Assembly (NCBI RefSeq): GCF_900096585.1
Contig: NZ_FMYH01000012.1
Location: 1-47,276 of the forward strand
Reading direction: 5' to 3'
From: Sanguibacter gelidistatuariae
Lineage (GTDB): Bacteria; Actinomycetota; Actinomycetes; Actinomycetales; Cellulomonadaceae
DNA: 47,276 nt
Below are positions 25,107 to 33,150 of this stretch, one piece after another; position 1 is the first letter of the stretch, and each line of letters opens with the position of its first letter. The translations under genes were made by a program, and so were the position numbers. The notes under the pieces were generated by a model that saw nothing but the letters and a program-made list of their open reading frames with translations, did no database searches and was not told where the DNA came from.

Positions 25107-25930
25107 AATGGCGTGCGCTGGACGGATGATCCGAACCACTCGGTGAAGTAGAGGTGGAAGTTCCGGTTGCCATACGAGGAGCATGAGTCGCCGGTGCCGT
25201 ATCCCGCTGCCAGAGCCGCCGCGTTGGGCCGGTAGGGGGTGTAGTTGTAGAGGCTCGCGGTCGCCTGGTTCTGGATGTACACCTGCGACGAGCCACAGGT
25301 CGTGTTGGGGTGCCACAGGACGGTGTTCGTCCGGCCCGCGCGGTAGGAGTAGCTCGTCGGGTTGGCTGCATAGCGCTTGAGCTGCTTGGCCGCCGAGTAG
25401 ACCTGGTTTGCGAAGCCGGCGTAGCTGGGGTCGCACGCGCCGCCAGCGTTGTCCGGGCATCCGAAGCCGAGCGCACGCGAGTAGGTCGCCGCGGTCTTGC
25501 CAGCGGTTGCGGTGACCAGTCCCTGCTCCTTCTGGAGCGTCACGAGGAGCACCTGGGGATTGATCCCACACGCGCCGGATACCTTCGCGATGATCGCGGC
25601 GGCACTCTCGTTGGCGGTTCCCACGTAGGCGCCGGTGCACAGAGCGTCCGCGGCTCTGGTCGGTGTGGTCTCCACGTAGTGCTTGATACACGTGTATCCG
25701 GCGCCTGCCGAGCAGCTGGCGCCTTTGGTGTTGAGAAAGGACTGGATGTCCCCGGCAGACATGGTCGACGATTCATTCATGACCGCGTCGCTGATAATGA
25801 GCCCGGGGTCGAAGCCCGTGACTGGTGCGGCAACCGCCGTGCTTGCGGTTGTGACGACCTGGAATCCGACGAGGACCGACAGCAGCATTGCGACGATGAG
25901 GGGAACGGCGATATGTGTTCGCGTGATCAC
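23516..25930 (-). CDS. Secreted lysozyme-like/hemagglutinin-type wall protein with five glycan-binding-like repeats
   Basis: GTG start at 25930 (GTGA overlap with the upstream gene); the frame is open further but a signal peptide begins here. Of 804 residues, 1-36 are a signal peptide (cleavage after AVAA). Residues ~40-270 form a Cys-rich domain annotated in actinobacteria as hemagglutinin, with a lysozyme-like helix CGINPQVLLVTLQKEQGLVT (E135 candidate acid) and ARGFG-like RALGFGCPD. Residues 275-804 are five repeats of about 104 residues: VRGWALDPDT, VHIYVDGK, RPDV, HGFD, HTVCVYAID, GCRxVTV. The fourth is divergent. It has no LPXTG or anchor. It probably binds or trims wall polymers. Function is inferred. 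Confidence 0.82.
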   Translation of the reverse strand: MITRTHIAVPLIVAMLLSVLVGFQVVTTASTAVAAPVTGFDPGLIISDAVMNESSTMSAGDIQSFLNTKGASCSAGAGYTCIKHYVETTPTRAADALCTGAYVGTANESAAAIIAKVSGACGINPQVLLVTLQKEQGLVTATAGKTAATYSRALGFGCPDNAGGACDPSYAGFANQVYSAAKQLKRYAANPTSYSYRAGRTNTVLWHPNTTCGSSQVYIQNQATASLYNYTPYRPNAAALAAGYGTGDSCSSYGNRNFHLYFTEWFGSSVQRTPFGVVDSVSSASGVGSIRVRGWALDPDTSASINVHVYVDGKVATASLADGSRPDVASVYGNGAAHGFDVNIPSSGGTHSVCVYAIDSSKGANTYLGCSTVTVTNQAPRGTFDNATPTPGAVQVRGWALDPDTTAPISVHIYVDGKMSRATVSDSPRADIGRAFGLGDNHGFDTLVPVSNGSHTVCVYAIDASGGSNPLVGCRVVTVINVAPTGSFDSLVSTGPGTMQVRGWAFDRDTTDPISVHVYVDGKVAKGVTANTSRPDVARVHAVSETHGFDTSLATIAGAHTVCVYAIDSSGGSNPNLGCRTVTVENSVTSGSVDQVSGNLATAGGGGKPSTSASVTATGWAWDLDSDAPVFVELLLDQAVIASGTASVRRTDVGGISRTDVGFSLTAPAVPGSHEVCIRATDPTTKERVNLGCKTVVVPNTAANGVIDEASASSGTINVRGWAHDLDTTSPVAVHVYLDGAHVASLLANGDRPDIDNTFGTGRQHGFATSIPAQPGTHTVRVYAIGWPAGSGNPIIESRTVTVN

Positions 25931-26502
25931 GGGACGGTCACCTCGATGGGGTCGGACTGGCCAGAGGATCGCTCCGACACATAGGTCACGATGGCGCTCC
26001 AGGTACCTGTTGACAGATCGGAGCCGGGAATGAGGAATCCGCCGCAGCTCATCGTGGAGACGTCCGAGAGTGCATCGAGGGTCTGCGACCTCACGGTCGT
26101 TCCCTTGGTCAGCGTCAGCGTGCACTGACCGGTGTTCTCGACGACGGCTGCGTAGGCTCCGACTTCCACGGACGAGGTCTCCGTGGCCCACGAGGCGTAG
26201 GTGATGACGACCGTCGCGACGGCGCGGCTCGGCGCGGGATCTGCTATGGCGGGCGGCGACGTGACGGTCGGCTCCGGTGAGGGGGTCGAGGACGCACCGG
26301 GCGTCGCCTCAGCAGGTGTCGTACTCGGCGCAGAGTCGCCCGGGACGGGTGCTGCTGACGGCGTCGGTGCGGCCGTGGTCGTCACGGTCGGCTCCGGCGA
26401 GTCGCGGTCAGAAGCGAACGGGCCCCAGAAGAAGGCCCAGGCTGCAGCCGCAGCGACCAGCGGGAGCGTGATGGCGATGACACGTCGTGTAGGGGAGTGC
26501 AT
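25927..26502 (-). CDS. Small membrane-anchored protein with Pro/Thr-rich stalk, unknown function
   Basis: The 191-residue protein has a short basic N-terminus and one hydrophobic segment (about 8-27, VIAITLPLVAAAAAWAFFWG), no clear signal-peptidase site, a Pro/Thr/Ser/Ala stalk (about 32-90), and a ~100-residue all-beta-looking domain (AVATVVITYASWATETSSVE to the end) with one Cys pair (GQCTLTL, TMSCGGFL). I do not recognise the domain. The gene has SD GAGG six bases upstream and a possible -10 TAGTAT about 41 bases before the start. Translational coupling to the repeat protein at 23516-25930 suggests the two work together at the wall. Confidence 0.78.
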   Translation of the reverse strand: MHSPTRRVIAITLPLVAAAAAWAFFWGPFASDRDSPEPTVTTTAAPTPSAAPVPGDSAPSTTPAEATPGASSTPSPEPTVTSPPAIADPAPSRAVATVVITYASWATETSSVEVGAYAAVVENTGQCTLTLTKGTTVRSQTLDALSDVSTMSCGGFLIPGSDLSTGTWSAIVTYVSERSSGQSDPIEVTVP

Positions 26503-26713
26503 GATCCTCGAGAATCTGGTTACGGCGTTTGCCTGGCGATACTAGTTCTGGCTGTCGCGGTGGCGGTGGTGCGACGCGCTCTCCGTGCTGATCTCTTTCC
26601 GGCCGACTACCCATTCCATCGGCACCTCTGGGGGTGTTTGAAGGAGACTCGACGTGTTCATGCGGACATCCCGGAACCGGCGCCGCCTGCGGGATCGACG
26701 GCTCCCGATTCGA

Positions 26714-26725
26714 TAGTCTGTCGAA
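26714..26725 (+). promoter_or_regulatory. Leaderless -10 box for the amidase gene
   Basis: TAGTCT (26714-26719) is followed by six bases and the ATG at 26726. No SD precedes the ATG, which fits a leaderless mRNA. The rest of 26503-26713 holds the divergent promoter of the 26502 gene and nothing else I can support. Confidence 0.65.
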
Positions 26726-29554
26726 ATGTCCACGAAGATCCTCTCCTCACGGCCGCAGTTCAGAGCCGCTGTCATCGCAGTCGTCGCTCTGACGTTGTGC
26801 GCCAGCGCTGCGCAGACAGGTGCCGTGGCAGAGGTCCGGTTGGCTGCTGTTGCCTCGAGCCTCTCAGCCGATGTCGACCCCGCTGAGCCCGCCGTCGTCG
26901 AACTCGACCTCACGGGGATCGATGACGGCGCGAAGGACGAGCTGGAGACCATCGCACAGGCCCAACCAGACCAAGCGCCTGTCACAGACCCGGAGTCTTC
27001 TCCAGCGCTGACGACAGAGGACCCACTGGGTGTGCTCTCCGACGATTCGAACCCGGACGTCCTGACCGAGCGGCTCGGTGTGGAGCCCTTCAGCGTCATG
27101 GGGGTGACCTGGGACCTCGATCCGTCGCTCGAGGGGGTGGTGGTCCAGTACCGCGTCTTCCAGGCAGGCGGATGGTCACAGTGGGCCTGGGGCGCTCCGA
27201 GTGAGGAGTACGTCGAGGTCAACGGCAGTGCCCCGACCCGTGGCGCCACTGACGCAATCTTCGTGCCGGACTCGACCGGGGTCCAGGTCCTCGTCTCCTC
27301 GACGAATGGCGCGGCCACCGGCGTCAAGATCGTCCTGATCGACCCCGGGACAGGTCCAGACGGGACCGGGGCGAGCACAGGATCAGGAGAACCGACGGAC
27401 GCGGTCGCTGCGCCGGGATCGACGAGCTCCGCACCAGCCCCTGCACCGACCGAGGAGCCGGGGACACAAACGCCCGAGCCGTCGCCCTCCGCAACTCCCG
27501 CCCCGGCCGACGAACCCGAGGCTGTCACGCCGACTGTCCCTCCGACTCCGACTCCGACAGCCACTCCGACACCGACGGAACAGGAGACGACGTCCTCCGC
27601 CCCCGAGGGATCCGTCGGCACCGCCGCTACGGTCTCCAGCACGGTCACGACCGTCTCTAGCCCGTCGACGGCTGTCGCCTCGCCGCTGCGGATGGCGGCT
27701 ACCGCCAAGCCGGGGATCGTCACCCGCGCTGTGTGGGGCGCGAGTCAGCCTGTCTGCACGGCCGACCACGCAAGCTCGACCTTGGCCGCCGCGGTTCACC
27801 ACACCGCCTCGACGAACAGCTACACCGCCGCGCAGGTGCCTGCGCTGCTCCGCGGGTTTGCTGCATATCACATGCTTCCGGAGGCACAGGGGGGCCGAGG
27901 CTGGTGCGACATCGGCTACAACTTCCTCGTTGACAAGTTCGGCACGATCTACGAGGGGCGCGCCGCGAGCATCGACGAACCCATCGTCGGCGTGCACACA
28001 GGCGGATTCAACTCGCGGACGATCGGGGTCGCCGCGATCGGGAACTACCAGGATGCCGTCCCCTCGGCGGCGCTGGCAGAATCGATCAGTCAGATCATCG
28101 CGTGGAAGTTCGCGCAGAACGGAATCCTGGCGAACACCTCGGTGACGATGATCTCCGGCGGAGGTGCGTCGAAGTACCCCGAGGGCGCCGCTGTGACGTT
28201 CAGCACGATCTACGGGCACCGCGACGCTCAGTACACCTCGTGCCCGGGGCAATACCTCTATGCGGCCCTCGGAGACATCCGCAACAGGGTTGCGGCCCTA
28301 TCGAACCAGACCGTGTCGGAGTCGCCGCGCGGTTCCTGGGACAGCGTCCAGGGTGGCGGGAACAGTCTTCGTGTGACGGGCTGGGCCCTGGATCCCGACG
28401 CCGGTTCACCGGTCCAGGTCCAGGTGATCGTCGACGGTTCGGTCGCGACGACTACCACGGCAAATCACACCCGTAGCGACGTCGGCGCCCGGGGCTATGA
28501 CGCCACCGTCCCGGCGAGCGTCGGCCCGCACACAGTCTGCCTGCGACTGCTCAACCAAGGCGGAGGCTCGGATGTGCACCTGGGGTGCCGGAGCGCGACA
28601 TCGACCGCTTCCAGCCCGACTGGTGTCATCGACGCTGTCGAGGCCACGGCCTCCTCGATCCGGGTCCGAGGCTGGGCCAGAGACCCGGACTCAACCAGTC
28701 CGATCTCCGTCCACATCTATGTCGACGGACGCGCCGTCGCGGCCGTCGCCGCCGATCTCGCGCGACCTGACGTGCAAGCGGCGGCGCCTGGGGTAGCCGG
28801 CCCCGCTCACGGTTTCGACCGGACGGTCACCGCTGCCACCGGTCGCCACACCGTGTGCATCTACGGCATCAACGTCGGTGGGGGATCGAACTCGCTCATC
28901 GGCTGCCGCGACGCCGTGGTGCAGAACAAGCTGCCGATCGGGAGCCTGGATCTGGTGGCTGCGGTCAGCGCGAACAGCATCAAGGTGCGGGGCTGGGTCC
29001 TCGACCCCGACACGACCTCGTCGATCACGACCCACATCTACGTCGACGGGCGGCTCGCCACCGGACTGCTCGCCTCCGGTGACCGTCCCGACGTCGCGCG
29101 CGTGCACGGACGGGGAGCCGCGCACGGATTTACCACCGACGTCGTCGTAGCCGCCGGCAAGCACGAGGTGTGCATCTACGCGATCGACTCCGCACAGGGG
29201 CCAAACCCGCGTATCGGCTGCGCCAGCGTGACCGTCACCAACCAGCCCCCGAAGGGCGTGGTCGACGCAGTCTCGGGTGGGGTCGGCTCGGTCGCAGTTC
29301 GAGGGTGGGCTTTCGACCCCGACACATCGGCACCGATCGCGGTGCACGTCTATGTCAATGGTCGCCTCGCAGGGGCAGTGCTCGCCCAGGGCGCGCGCCC
29401 CGATGTCGCCCGAGTCTTCGGTACGGGAGGTGCGCACGGATTCACTTCTTCGTTCGCAGTCCCAGCGGGCAGCTCTACCGTCTGCGTCTATGCGATCAAT
29501 GCACCGGGCGGGAGCAATCCCCGGATTGGCTGTTCACAAGTCAGCGTGCAGTGA
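26726..29554 (+). CDS. Secreted PGRP-type N-acetylmuramoyl-L-alanine amidase with four repeats
   Basis: Of 942 residues: signal peptide (about 1-37), a beta-rich domain (about 110-210, VTWDLDPSLEGVVVQYRVF), a Pro/Thr linker (about 215-325) and a PGRP/amidase_2 domain (about 329-525). The zinc ligands are visible: AVHHTAS (His358/359), YGHRDAQYTSCPG (His498, Cys506), plus GYNFLVDKFGTIYEGR. The domain cleaves the bond between muramic acid and the stem peptide. Residues ~535-942 are four ~104-residue repeats of the same type as in the 23516-25930 protein (VRGWAFDPDT, VHVYVNGR, RPDV, GAHGF, VCVYAI, GC). The first repeat is divergent. Leaderless start. Exported; the repeats probably target it to the wall glycan. 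Confidence 0.92.
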   Translation: MSTKILSSRPQFRAAVIAVVALTLCASAAQTGAVAEVRLAAVASSLSADVDPAEPAVVELDLTGIDDGAKDELETIAQAQPDQAPVTDPESSPALTTEDPLGVLSDDSNPDVLTERLGVEPFSVMGVTWDLDPSLEGVVVQYRVFQAGGWSQWAWGAPSEEYVEVNGSAPTRGATDAIFVPDSTGVQVLVSSTNGAATGVKIVLIDPGTGPDGTGASTGSGEPTDAVAAPGSTSSAPAPAPTEEPGTQTPEPSPSATPAPADEPEAVTPTVPPTPTPTATPTPTEQETTSSAPEGSVGTAATVSSTVTTVSSPSTAVASPLRMAATAKPGIVTRAVWGASQPVCTADHASSTLAAAVHHTASTNSYTAAQVPALLRGFAAYHMLPEAQGGRGWCDIGYNFLVDKFGTIYEGRAASIDEPIVGVHTGGFNSRTIGVAAIGNYQDAVPSAALAESISQIIAWKFAQNGILANTSVTMISGGGASKYPEGAAVTFSTIYGHRDAQYTSCPGQYLYAALGDIRNRVAALSNQTVSESPRGSWDSVQGGGNSLRVTGWALDPDAGSPVQVQVIVDGSVATTTTANHTRSDVGARGYDATVPASVGPHTVCLRLLNQGGGSDVHLGCRSATSTASSPTGVIDAVEATASSIRVRGWARDPDSTSPISVHIYVDGRAVAAVAADLARPDVQAAAPGVAGPAHGFDRTVTAATGRHTVCIYGINVGGGSNSLIGCRDAVVQNKLPIGSLDLVAAVSANSIKVRGWVLDPDTTSSITTHIYVDGRLATGLLASGDRPDVARVHGRGAAHGFTTDVVVAAGKHEVCIYAIDSAQGPNPRIGCASVTVTNQPPKGVVDAVSGGVGSVAVRGWAFDPDTSAPIAVHVYVNGRLAGAVLAQGARPDVARVFGTGGAHGFTSSFAVPAGSSTVCVYAINAPGGSNPRIGCSQVSVQ
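28329..29554 (+). repeat. Four protein-coding ~104-codon repeats in the amidase
   Basis: Repeats begin near 28329, 28617, 28932 and 29247, each opening with a G-x-(W/I/L/V)-D motif and closing with a GC motif before the next. Repeats 3 and 4 are most alike. They match the five copies in 23516-25106. Confidence 0.82.
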
Positions 29555-29570
29555 CATCGGATGGTGCGAA

Positions 29571-30842
29571 TCAACCCAATGGAGCGGGTTCTCGAAGAGA
29601 CACGCTGGTCAGTCGCCACAAGACCGTCGTCCCGACGGCGACTCCGACTAGTGGTCCTACGAGCGCTCCGACGACGGTCGACCCCACCACGCTCAGTGGG
29701 CTGAGGAGCAGCCAGATGGCCGTCGAACCGGCCGCTGATGCCCAGACGATCCCCATCCATCTGTAGTTGCCGAATGCGATGAGGGCAGCGGACATGAGCT
29801 GAAGGAGCGCAAGGATGCACGCGGAGAAAATCAGACCGGCTATCGCTGCGGATGCGACGACGTACTGGGCGCCGAAGGCGATCCGCACTGCCCACGGACC
29901 GACGAACCAGGCACCTGCTGCTCCGATGGTGGCGATCGCAACGGTTGCGCAGGCTCCGCGAATGATCCATTGCCGGGCGTTGAGGCCAGGCGCGTCGTCG
30001 AGCCGCCAACGAACGATCGCGGGGACGGCAAGTGCCTGAAGAGGGGCGACGAAGAGGAGGGGGACTCGGGAGGCCGTCAGGGCAGCGAACACTGTGCCGC
30101 CCTCTGGTCCGAGTGGTCCTCCTGAGAATGCGGCGACCATCGTCGGGTAGCCGGTGATAATGCAGGCGGTGAGGGCGGCCGCGAACATGAGCGACCCAGC
30201 CCTGCGAAAGGGAGCACGCCACAATTGCGGCCCACGATGGGGCGGGGGCGGGGTTGACGTATTCCTGCGGGCGTTGCGTGCCCAGCCGAGCCATGCATAT
30301 GCCCCGACTGCCACGGCGGCAGCTGCGGTCCCGAGGGTGACCCCGACCGTGAGCCAGATGGCAAGGAGAGCCACGAGTCGGACTGAGGCTTCAGTGATCA
30401 CCAGCGCGCCGTAGCTGCGGATCTTTCCACTCCCGACTAGCAGCCCTCGGACCATGAACTGCATCGAGAAGCCGAGCACTGCGAGAAGCACGAGAAATCC
30501 GAGCTTGCTGTGGCTGTCCCCATAGAGACGACCCGCCACCGGAGGTATCAGAGTGACTGCCGCAGCCAAGACTGCGATGATCGAGGCAGCAACCGCAACC
30601 TTGCCTATCGGAGCACTGCCACGGATATCGCCTTCTGCAGACTGCCGAGCGGCTTCCTGCTCGATCGTGGAGAGCGAGCTGGCCAGTCCGAACAGAACGC
30701 CCCAGTAGGAGACGAATAGGCCAAAGTCGTTCGGGGTGAGCAGTCGGCCGATGATCGCCAGGAGGGCGTATCCGACGATGCTTGAGATTCCGACGGCCAC
30801 CCCGACGGTGAAGACTTGTGAGCCTCGACGAGCAGACATCAT
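29571..30842 (-). CDS. Wzx-like polysaccharide flippase (MATE/MVF superfamily)
   Basis: The start is the first ATG of ATGATG at 30842, overlapping the upstream stop (ATGA). The 423-residue protein has about 12 membrane helices, beginning VFTVGVAVGISSIVGYALLAII, then GRLLTPNDFGLFVSYWGVLFGLAS, the classic opening of polysaccharide biosynthesis flippases. It should move undecaprenyl-PP-linked glycan or repeat units outward. Since an ABC exporter is also present and no Wzy polymerase is obvious, it may serve a second polymer or a lipid-linked precursor. It is coupled to the GT2 gene upstream. Confidence 0.85.
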   Translation of the reverse strand: MMSARRGSQVFTVGVAVGISSIVGYALLAIIGRLLTPNDFGLFVSYWGVLFGLASSLSTIEQEAARQSAEGDIRGSAPIGKVAVAASIIAVLAAAVTLIPPVAGRLYGDSHSKLGFLVLLAVLGFSMQFMVRGLLVGSGKIRSYGALVITEASVRLVALLAIWLTVGVTLGTAAAAVAVGAYAWLGWARNARRNTSTPPPPHRGPQLWRAPFRRAGSLMFAAALTACIITGYPTMVAAFSGGPLGPEGGTVFAALTASRVPLLFVAPLQALAVPAIVRWRLDDAPGLNARQWIIRGACATVAIATIGAAGAWFVGPWAVRIAFGAQYVVASAAIAGLIFSACILALLQLMSAALIAFGNYRWMGIVWASAAGSTAIWLLLSPLSVVGSTVVGALVGPLVGVAVGTTVLWRLTSVSLREPAPLG

Positions 30843-31897
30843 GAGGTGGCGTCGCGTCGTGACCGGAACTTCGCCCGTGCGGCAAGGGCATACCCGCGCA
30901 GGACTCCCGAACCGAAGAGGATTGCGAAGGCCGGCGTCATGGCAGCGGCGGCACCGACCTCGCGTCGTGTTCCGCCCGAAGCGCTGACCGCGACGGGGAT
31001 CGCAGCCCATGCCGCAAGCAGGCAAGGTATGCCGACTGAGGGCTTCGCCACGGTGAAGGCGATAAGCGCAACACCTCCGACCGATGCCCCGACGAGAGCA
31101 GGTCCCAGTACGCGGGACTGGCCGAGGTAGCTGTCGACGAAGGTAGTGCCGCGAAAGTATGCCTGCTTTCGAAGGCCCCCGACGCCTGTCTTGCCGTGAT
31201 AATCGAAGGAGAACTGCGGAGAGAGCCAGATGCGCCGTTCGCCAGCGGCCTGACGCAGCAGCCGTGTGTCGTCGCTCGAGAGCCGCTGCTGGTCGAACAG
31301 AGACTCGAAGGCCCCGGCCAGTTCCAGAAAGTAGTCGCGTTCGAGCAGCAACGCGGTGGTGCCTTTGGGGAACTGGTCAAAGTCGTCCGCGCCGAAGGAC
31401 ACGACCCGCGGATTGCTCATGTAGCGCCGCCAACCGACCTTGGTCAACCCGGACCAGAACGCGGCGACCGGGTTGCCTCGCGTCTCGATGTCGACATGAC
31501 CGCACCACACGCTGGCGTCCGGGTACGTGTCCCAGCTGTCGGCCATCCATCGGAGCGAGTCGGTGCCGACGATGACGCGCGCGTCGAGGAGGAGCAGGTG
31601 AGAACGGATGGCCGTCTGCGCGCCTGTCACTCTGGCGGCCATTCGGCCCGCGTTGGTCTGGCTCACGCGCCGCACCCTCGGGTCGATGGCGAGCTCGTCG
31701 ATCACCTGAGCTGTGGAGTCAGTGCTTCCGTCATCGACGACAACGATGTCGAGGTCGATCCCTGCGGTCTCTCCAGCAGCAAGTACCGCGGCGACAGAAC
31801 GCCGAATCCACGCCTCCTCGTTGTAGACCGGGATGACGACGCTGAGCGCGGTGAGGCCACGGCGCAGGTCTGCGGTGGGCTCGGGTGGGGTCTTCAC
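30839..31897 (-). CDS. GT2 glycosyltransferase with C-terminal membrane segments
   Basis: I chose the GTG at 31897 because TACCCT lies exactly six bases upstream (leaderless); the frame is open to a GTG at 31999. The 352-residue protein has LSVVIPVYNEEAWIRRSV, VVVDDGSTDSTAQVI, AGRMAARVTGAQTAIRSHL and LLLDARVIVG (the metal site is DAR, unusual for DxD), WLSPQFSFDYHGKTG, then three or four hydrophobic segments (about 265-340). It resembles membrane-bound GT2 synthases. It is the first gene of an operon with the flippase and is divergent from the 2-epimerase. Confidence 0.85.
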   Translation of the reverse strand: MKTPPEPTADLRRGLTALSVVIPVYNEEAWIRRSVAAVLAAGETAGIDLDIVVVDDGSTDSTAQVIDELAIDPRVRRVSQTNAGRMAARVTGAQTAIRSHLLLLDARVIVGTDSLRWMADSWDTYPDASVWCGHVDIETRGNPVAAFWSGLTKVGWRRYMSNPRVVSFGADDFDQFPKGTTALLLERDYFLELAGAFESLFDQQRLSSDDTRLLRQAAGERRIWLSPQFSFDYHGKTGVGGLRKQAYFRGTTFVDSYLGQSRVLGPALVGASVGGVALIAFTVAKPSVGIPCLLAAWAAIPVAVSASGGTRREVGAAAAMTPAFAILFGSGVLRGYALAARAKFRSRRDATS

Positions 31898-31909
31898 CCC
31901 AACAGGGTA
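31898..31909 (-). promoter_or_regulatory. Leaderless -10 box for the GT2 gene at 31897
   Basis: On the minus strand TACCCT (31909-31904) is followed by six bases and the GTG at 31897. Confidence 0.55.
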
Positions 31910-31967
31910 GCCGTCGAAGGCGAGACGAAGGCGTGCCGGAAGGCCCAGAAGGCGTGTGATGTACCTG

Positions 31968-31973
31968 TAGGCT
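31968..31973 (+). promoter_or_regulatory. -10 box for the 2-epimerase gene
   Basis: TAGGCT, 28 bases before the ATG at 32002, with SD GGGAGG in the leader. It is divergent from the box at 31904-31909, about 60 bases away. Confidence 0.45.
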
Positions 31974-32001
31974 AGCCCGGAATCTGGGAGGACTCGCACG
32001 C

Positions 32002-33093
32002 ATGATCGCCTTCATCGTCGGCACGACGGCCGAACTCATCAAGATTGCCCCTGTCTACCACGAACTAGTTGCGCGTGGACGCTCTGCGGAGATCTGGTAC
32101 ACGGGGCAGCATGTCAATGAACTCCCTGGCGTGCTCGGTGACCTAGACCTCCCCGCTCCCGCGATCTGGCTCGTTCCTGAGCGGGGTGCCAAGAACCTCG
32201 CGCGGACCGCCCAGGTGCCAGGTTGGGTGCTGCGACTCTTCCGAACGGTTCTGTCCCAGAGATCCGAGCTGCGCGCTCGGCTCAGGTCAGATAGCGGGAC
32301 TCCGATCGTTCTTGTCCATGGGGACACGTTCACGACGCTCTTTGGGTCGATCATCGGAAGAATTCTCCGAGCCAAGGTCGGGCACATCGAAGCGGGGCTG
32401 CGTAGTGGCCACCTTCTCCACCCCTTCCCTGAAGAGATCAACCGCAAGGTCACGGCGCGGCTCGCCTATATGCACTTTGCGCCTGGCGAGATCGAGGCGC
32501 GGAACCTCTCCCGTCGACGGCGGGTCGTGGTGACCGGTGGAAATACGGTCATCGACTCAGTGCGTCTCGCGCTGAGCAAGCGCGCGGAGAACCCTGTAGC
32601 CGGTCTTCCGGACCAGTACGGTGTGGCCACGCTCCATCGATTCGAACTCGTCCGTGACAAGCAGATGTATGAGTCCGCGCTCAGAGTTCTCAAGGATGCA
32701 TCGAAACGGATGCCGATCGTCTACTTCGCCGGCGAGTCTGAGAAGGCTCGGCTGGCCGAGTACGGACTCGAATCGATCTTCGACGAGCAGTTTCTGTTGC
32801 GCGACAAGTTGCGCTACGTGGAGTTCCTCCCTGTTCTTTCAGGAGCGCGTTTTGTCGTGACAGATAGCGGTGGGGTTCAGGAAGAATGCGCACACCTGGG
32901 GATCCCGTGCGCTGTGCACAGGGTCAAGACCGAACGGCATCAAGGGATCGGTCACAACGTCATGCTCACGGGCATGGACACTGACCGCCTGGCCAATTTC
33001 CTCGAGAATGTTGACGATTACAGGTCGCGCGACACCGCTGATGCTGCCCGCCCGAGCGCTGTCATAGTCGACGTGCTGGAGAAACTCGCGTGA
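32002..33093 (+). CDS. wecB: UDP-N-acetylglucosamine 2-epimerase (non-hydrolysing)
   Basis: The 363-residue GT-B-fold enzyme has the family motifs in order: IVGTTAELIKIAPVYHEL, VLVHGDTFTTL, VGHIEAGLRSG, HPFPEEINRKVTARLA, VTGGNTVIDSVRLAL, ATLHRFELV, and FVVTDSGGVQEECAHLGIPC. Most relatives convert UDP-GlcNAc to UDP-ManNAc. The usual HREN motif is HRFE here, so a different HexNAc substrate is possible. It supplies a donor for this locus. It runs with the next three genes on the same strand. Confidence 0.88.
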   Translation: MIAFIVGTTAELIKIAPVYHELVARGRSAEIWYTGQHVNELPGVLGDLDLPAPAIWLVPERGAKNLARTAQVPGWVLRLFRTVLSQRSELRARLRSDSGTPIVLVHGDTFTTLFGSIIGRILRAKVGHIEAGLRSGHLLHPFPEEINRKVTARLAYMHFAPGEIEARNLSRRRRVVVTGGNTVIDSVRLALSKRAENPVAGLPDQYGVATLHRFELVRDKQMYESALRVLKDASKRMPIVYFAGESEKARLAEYGLESIFDEQFLLRDKLRYVEFLPVLSGARFVVTDSGGVQEECAHLGIPCAVHRVKTERHQGIGHNVMLTGMDTDRLANFLENVDDYRSRDTADAARPSAVIVDVLEKLA

Positions 33094-33150
33094 GGAGGAG
33101 CCTGGCACACGCGATCGTGGCAGCCTGCTGGCTCGAGGAAGGCTGGAGCT

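Noticed and set aside
26542-27723. 393-codon minus-strand frame with Val/Gly/Ser-rich sequence
   Set aside because: It is antisense to the Pro/Thr linker of the amidase; repeats in it mirror that linker.
23516-29554. Regularly spaced repeats that might suggest a CRISPR array or minisatellite
   Set aside because: The period is about 310 bases and the units are protein-coding modules with diverged DNA; there are no short identical repeats with unique spacers.
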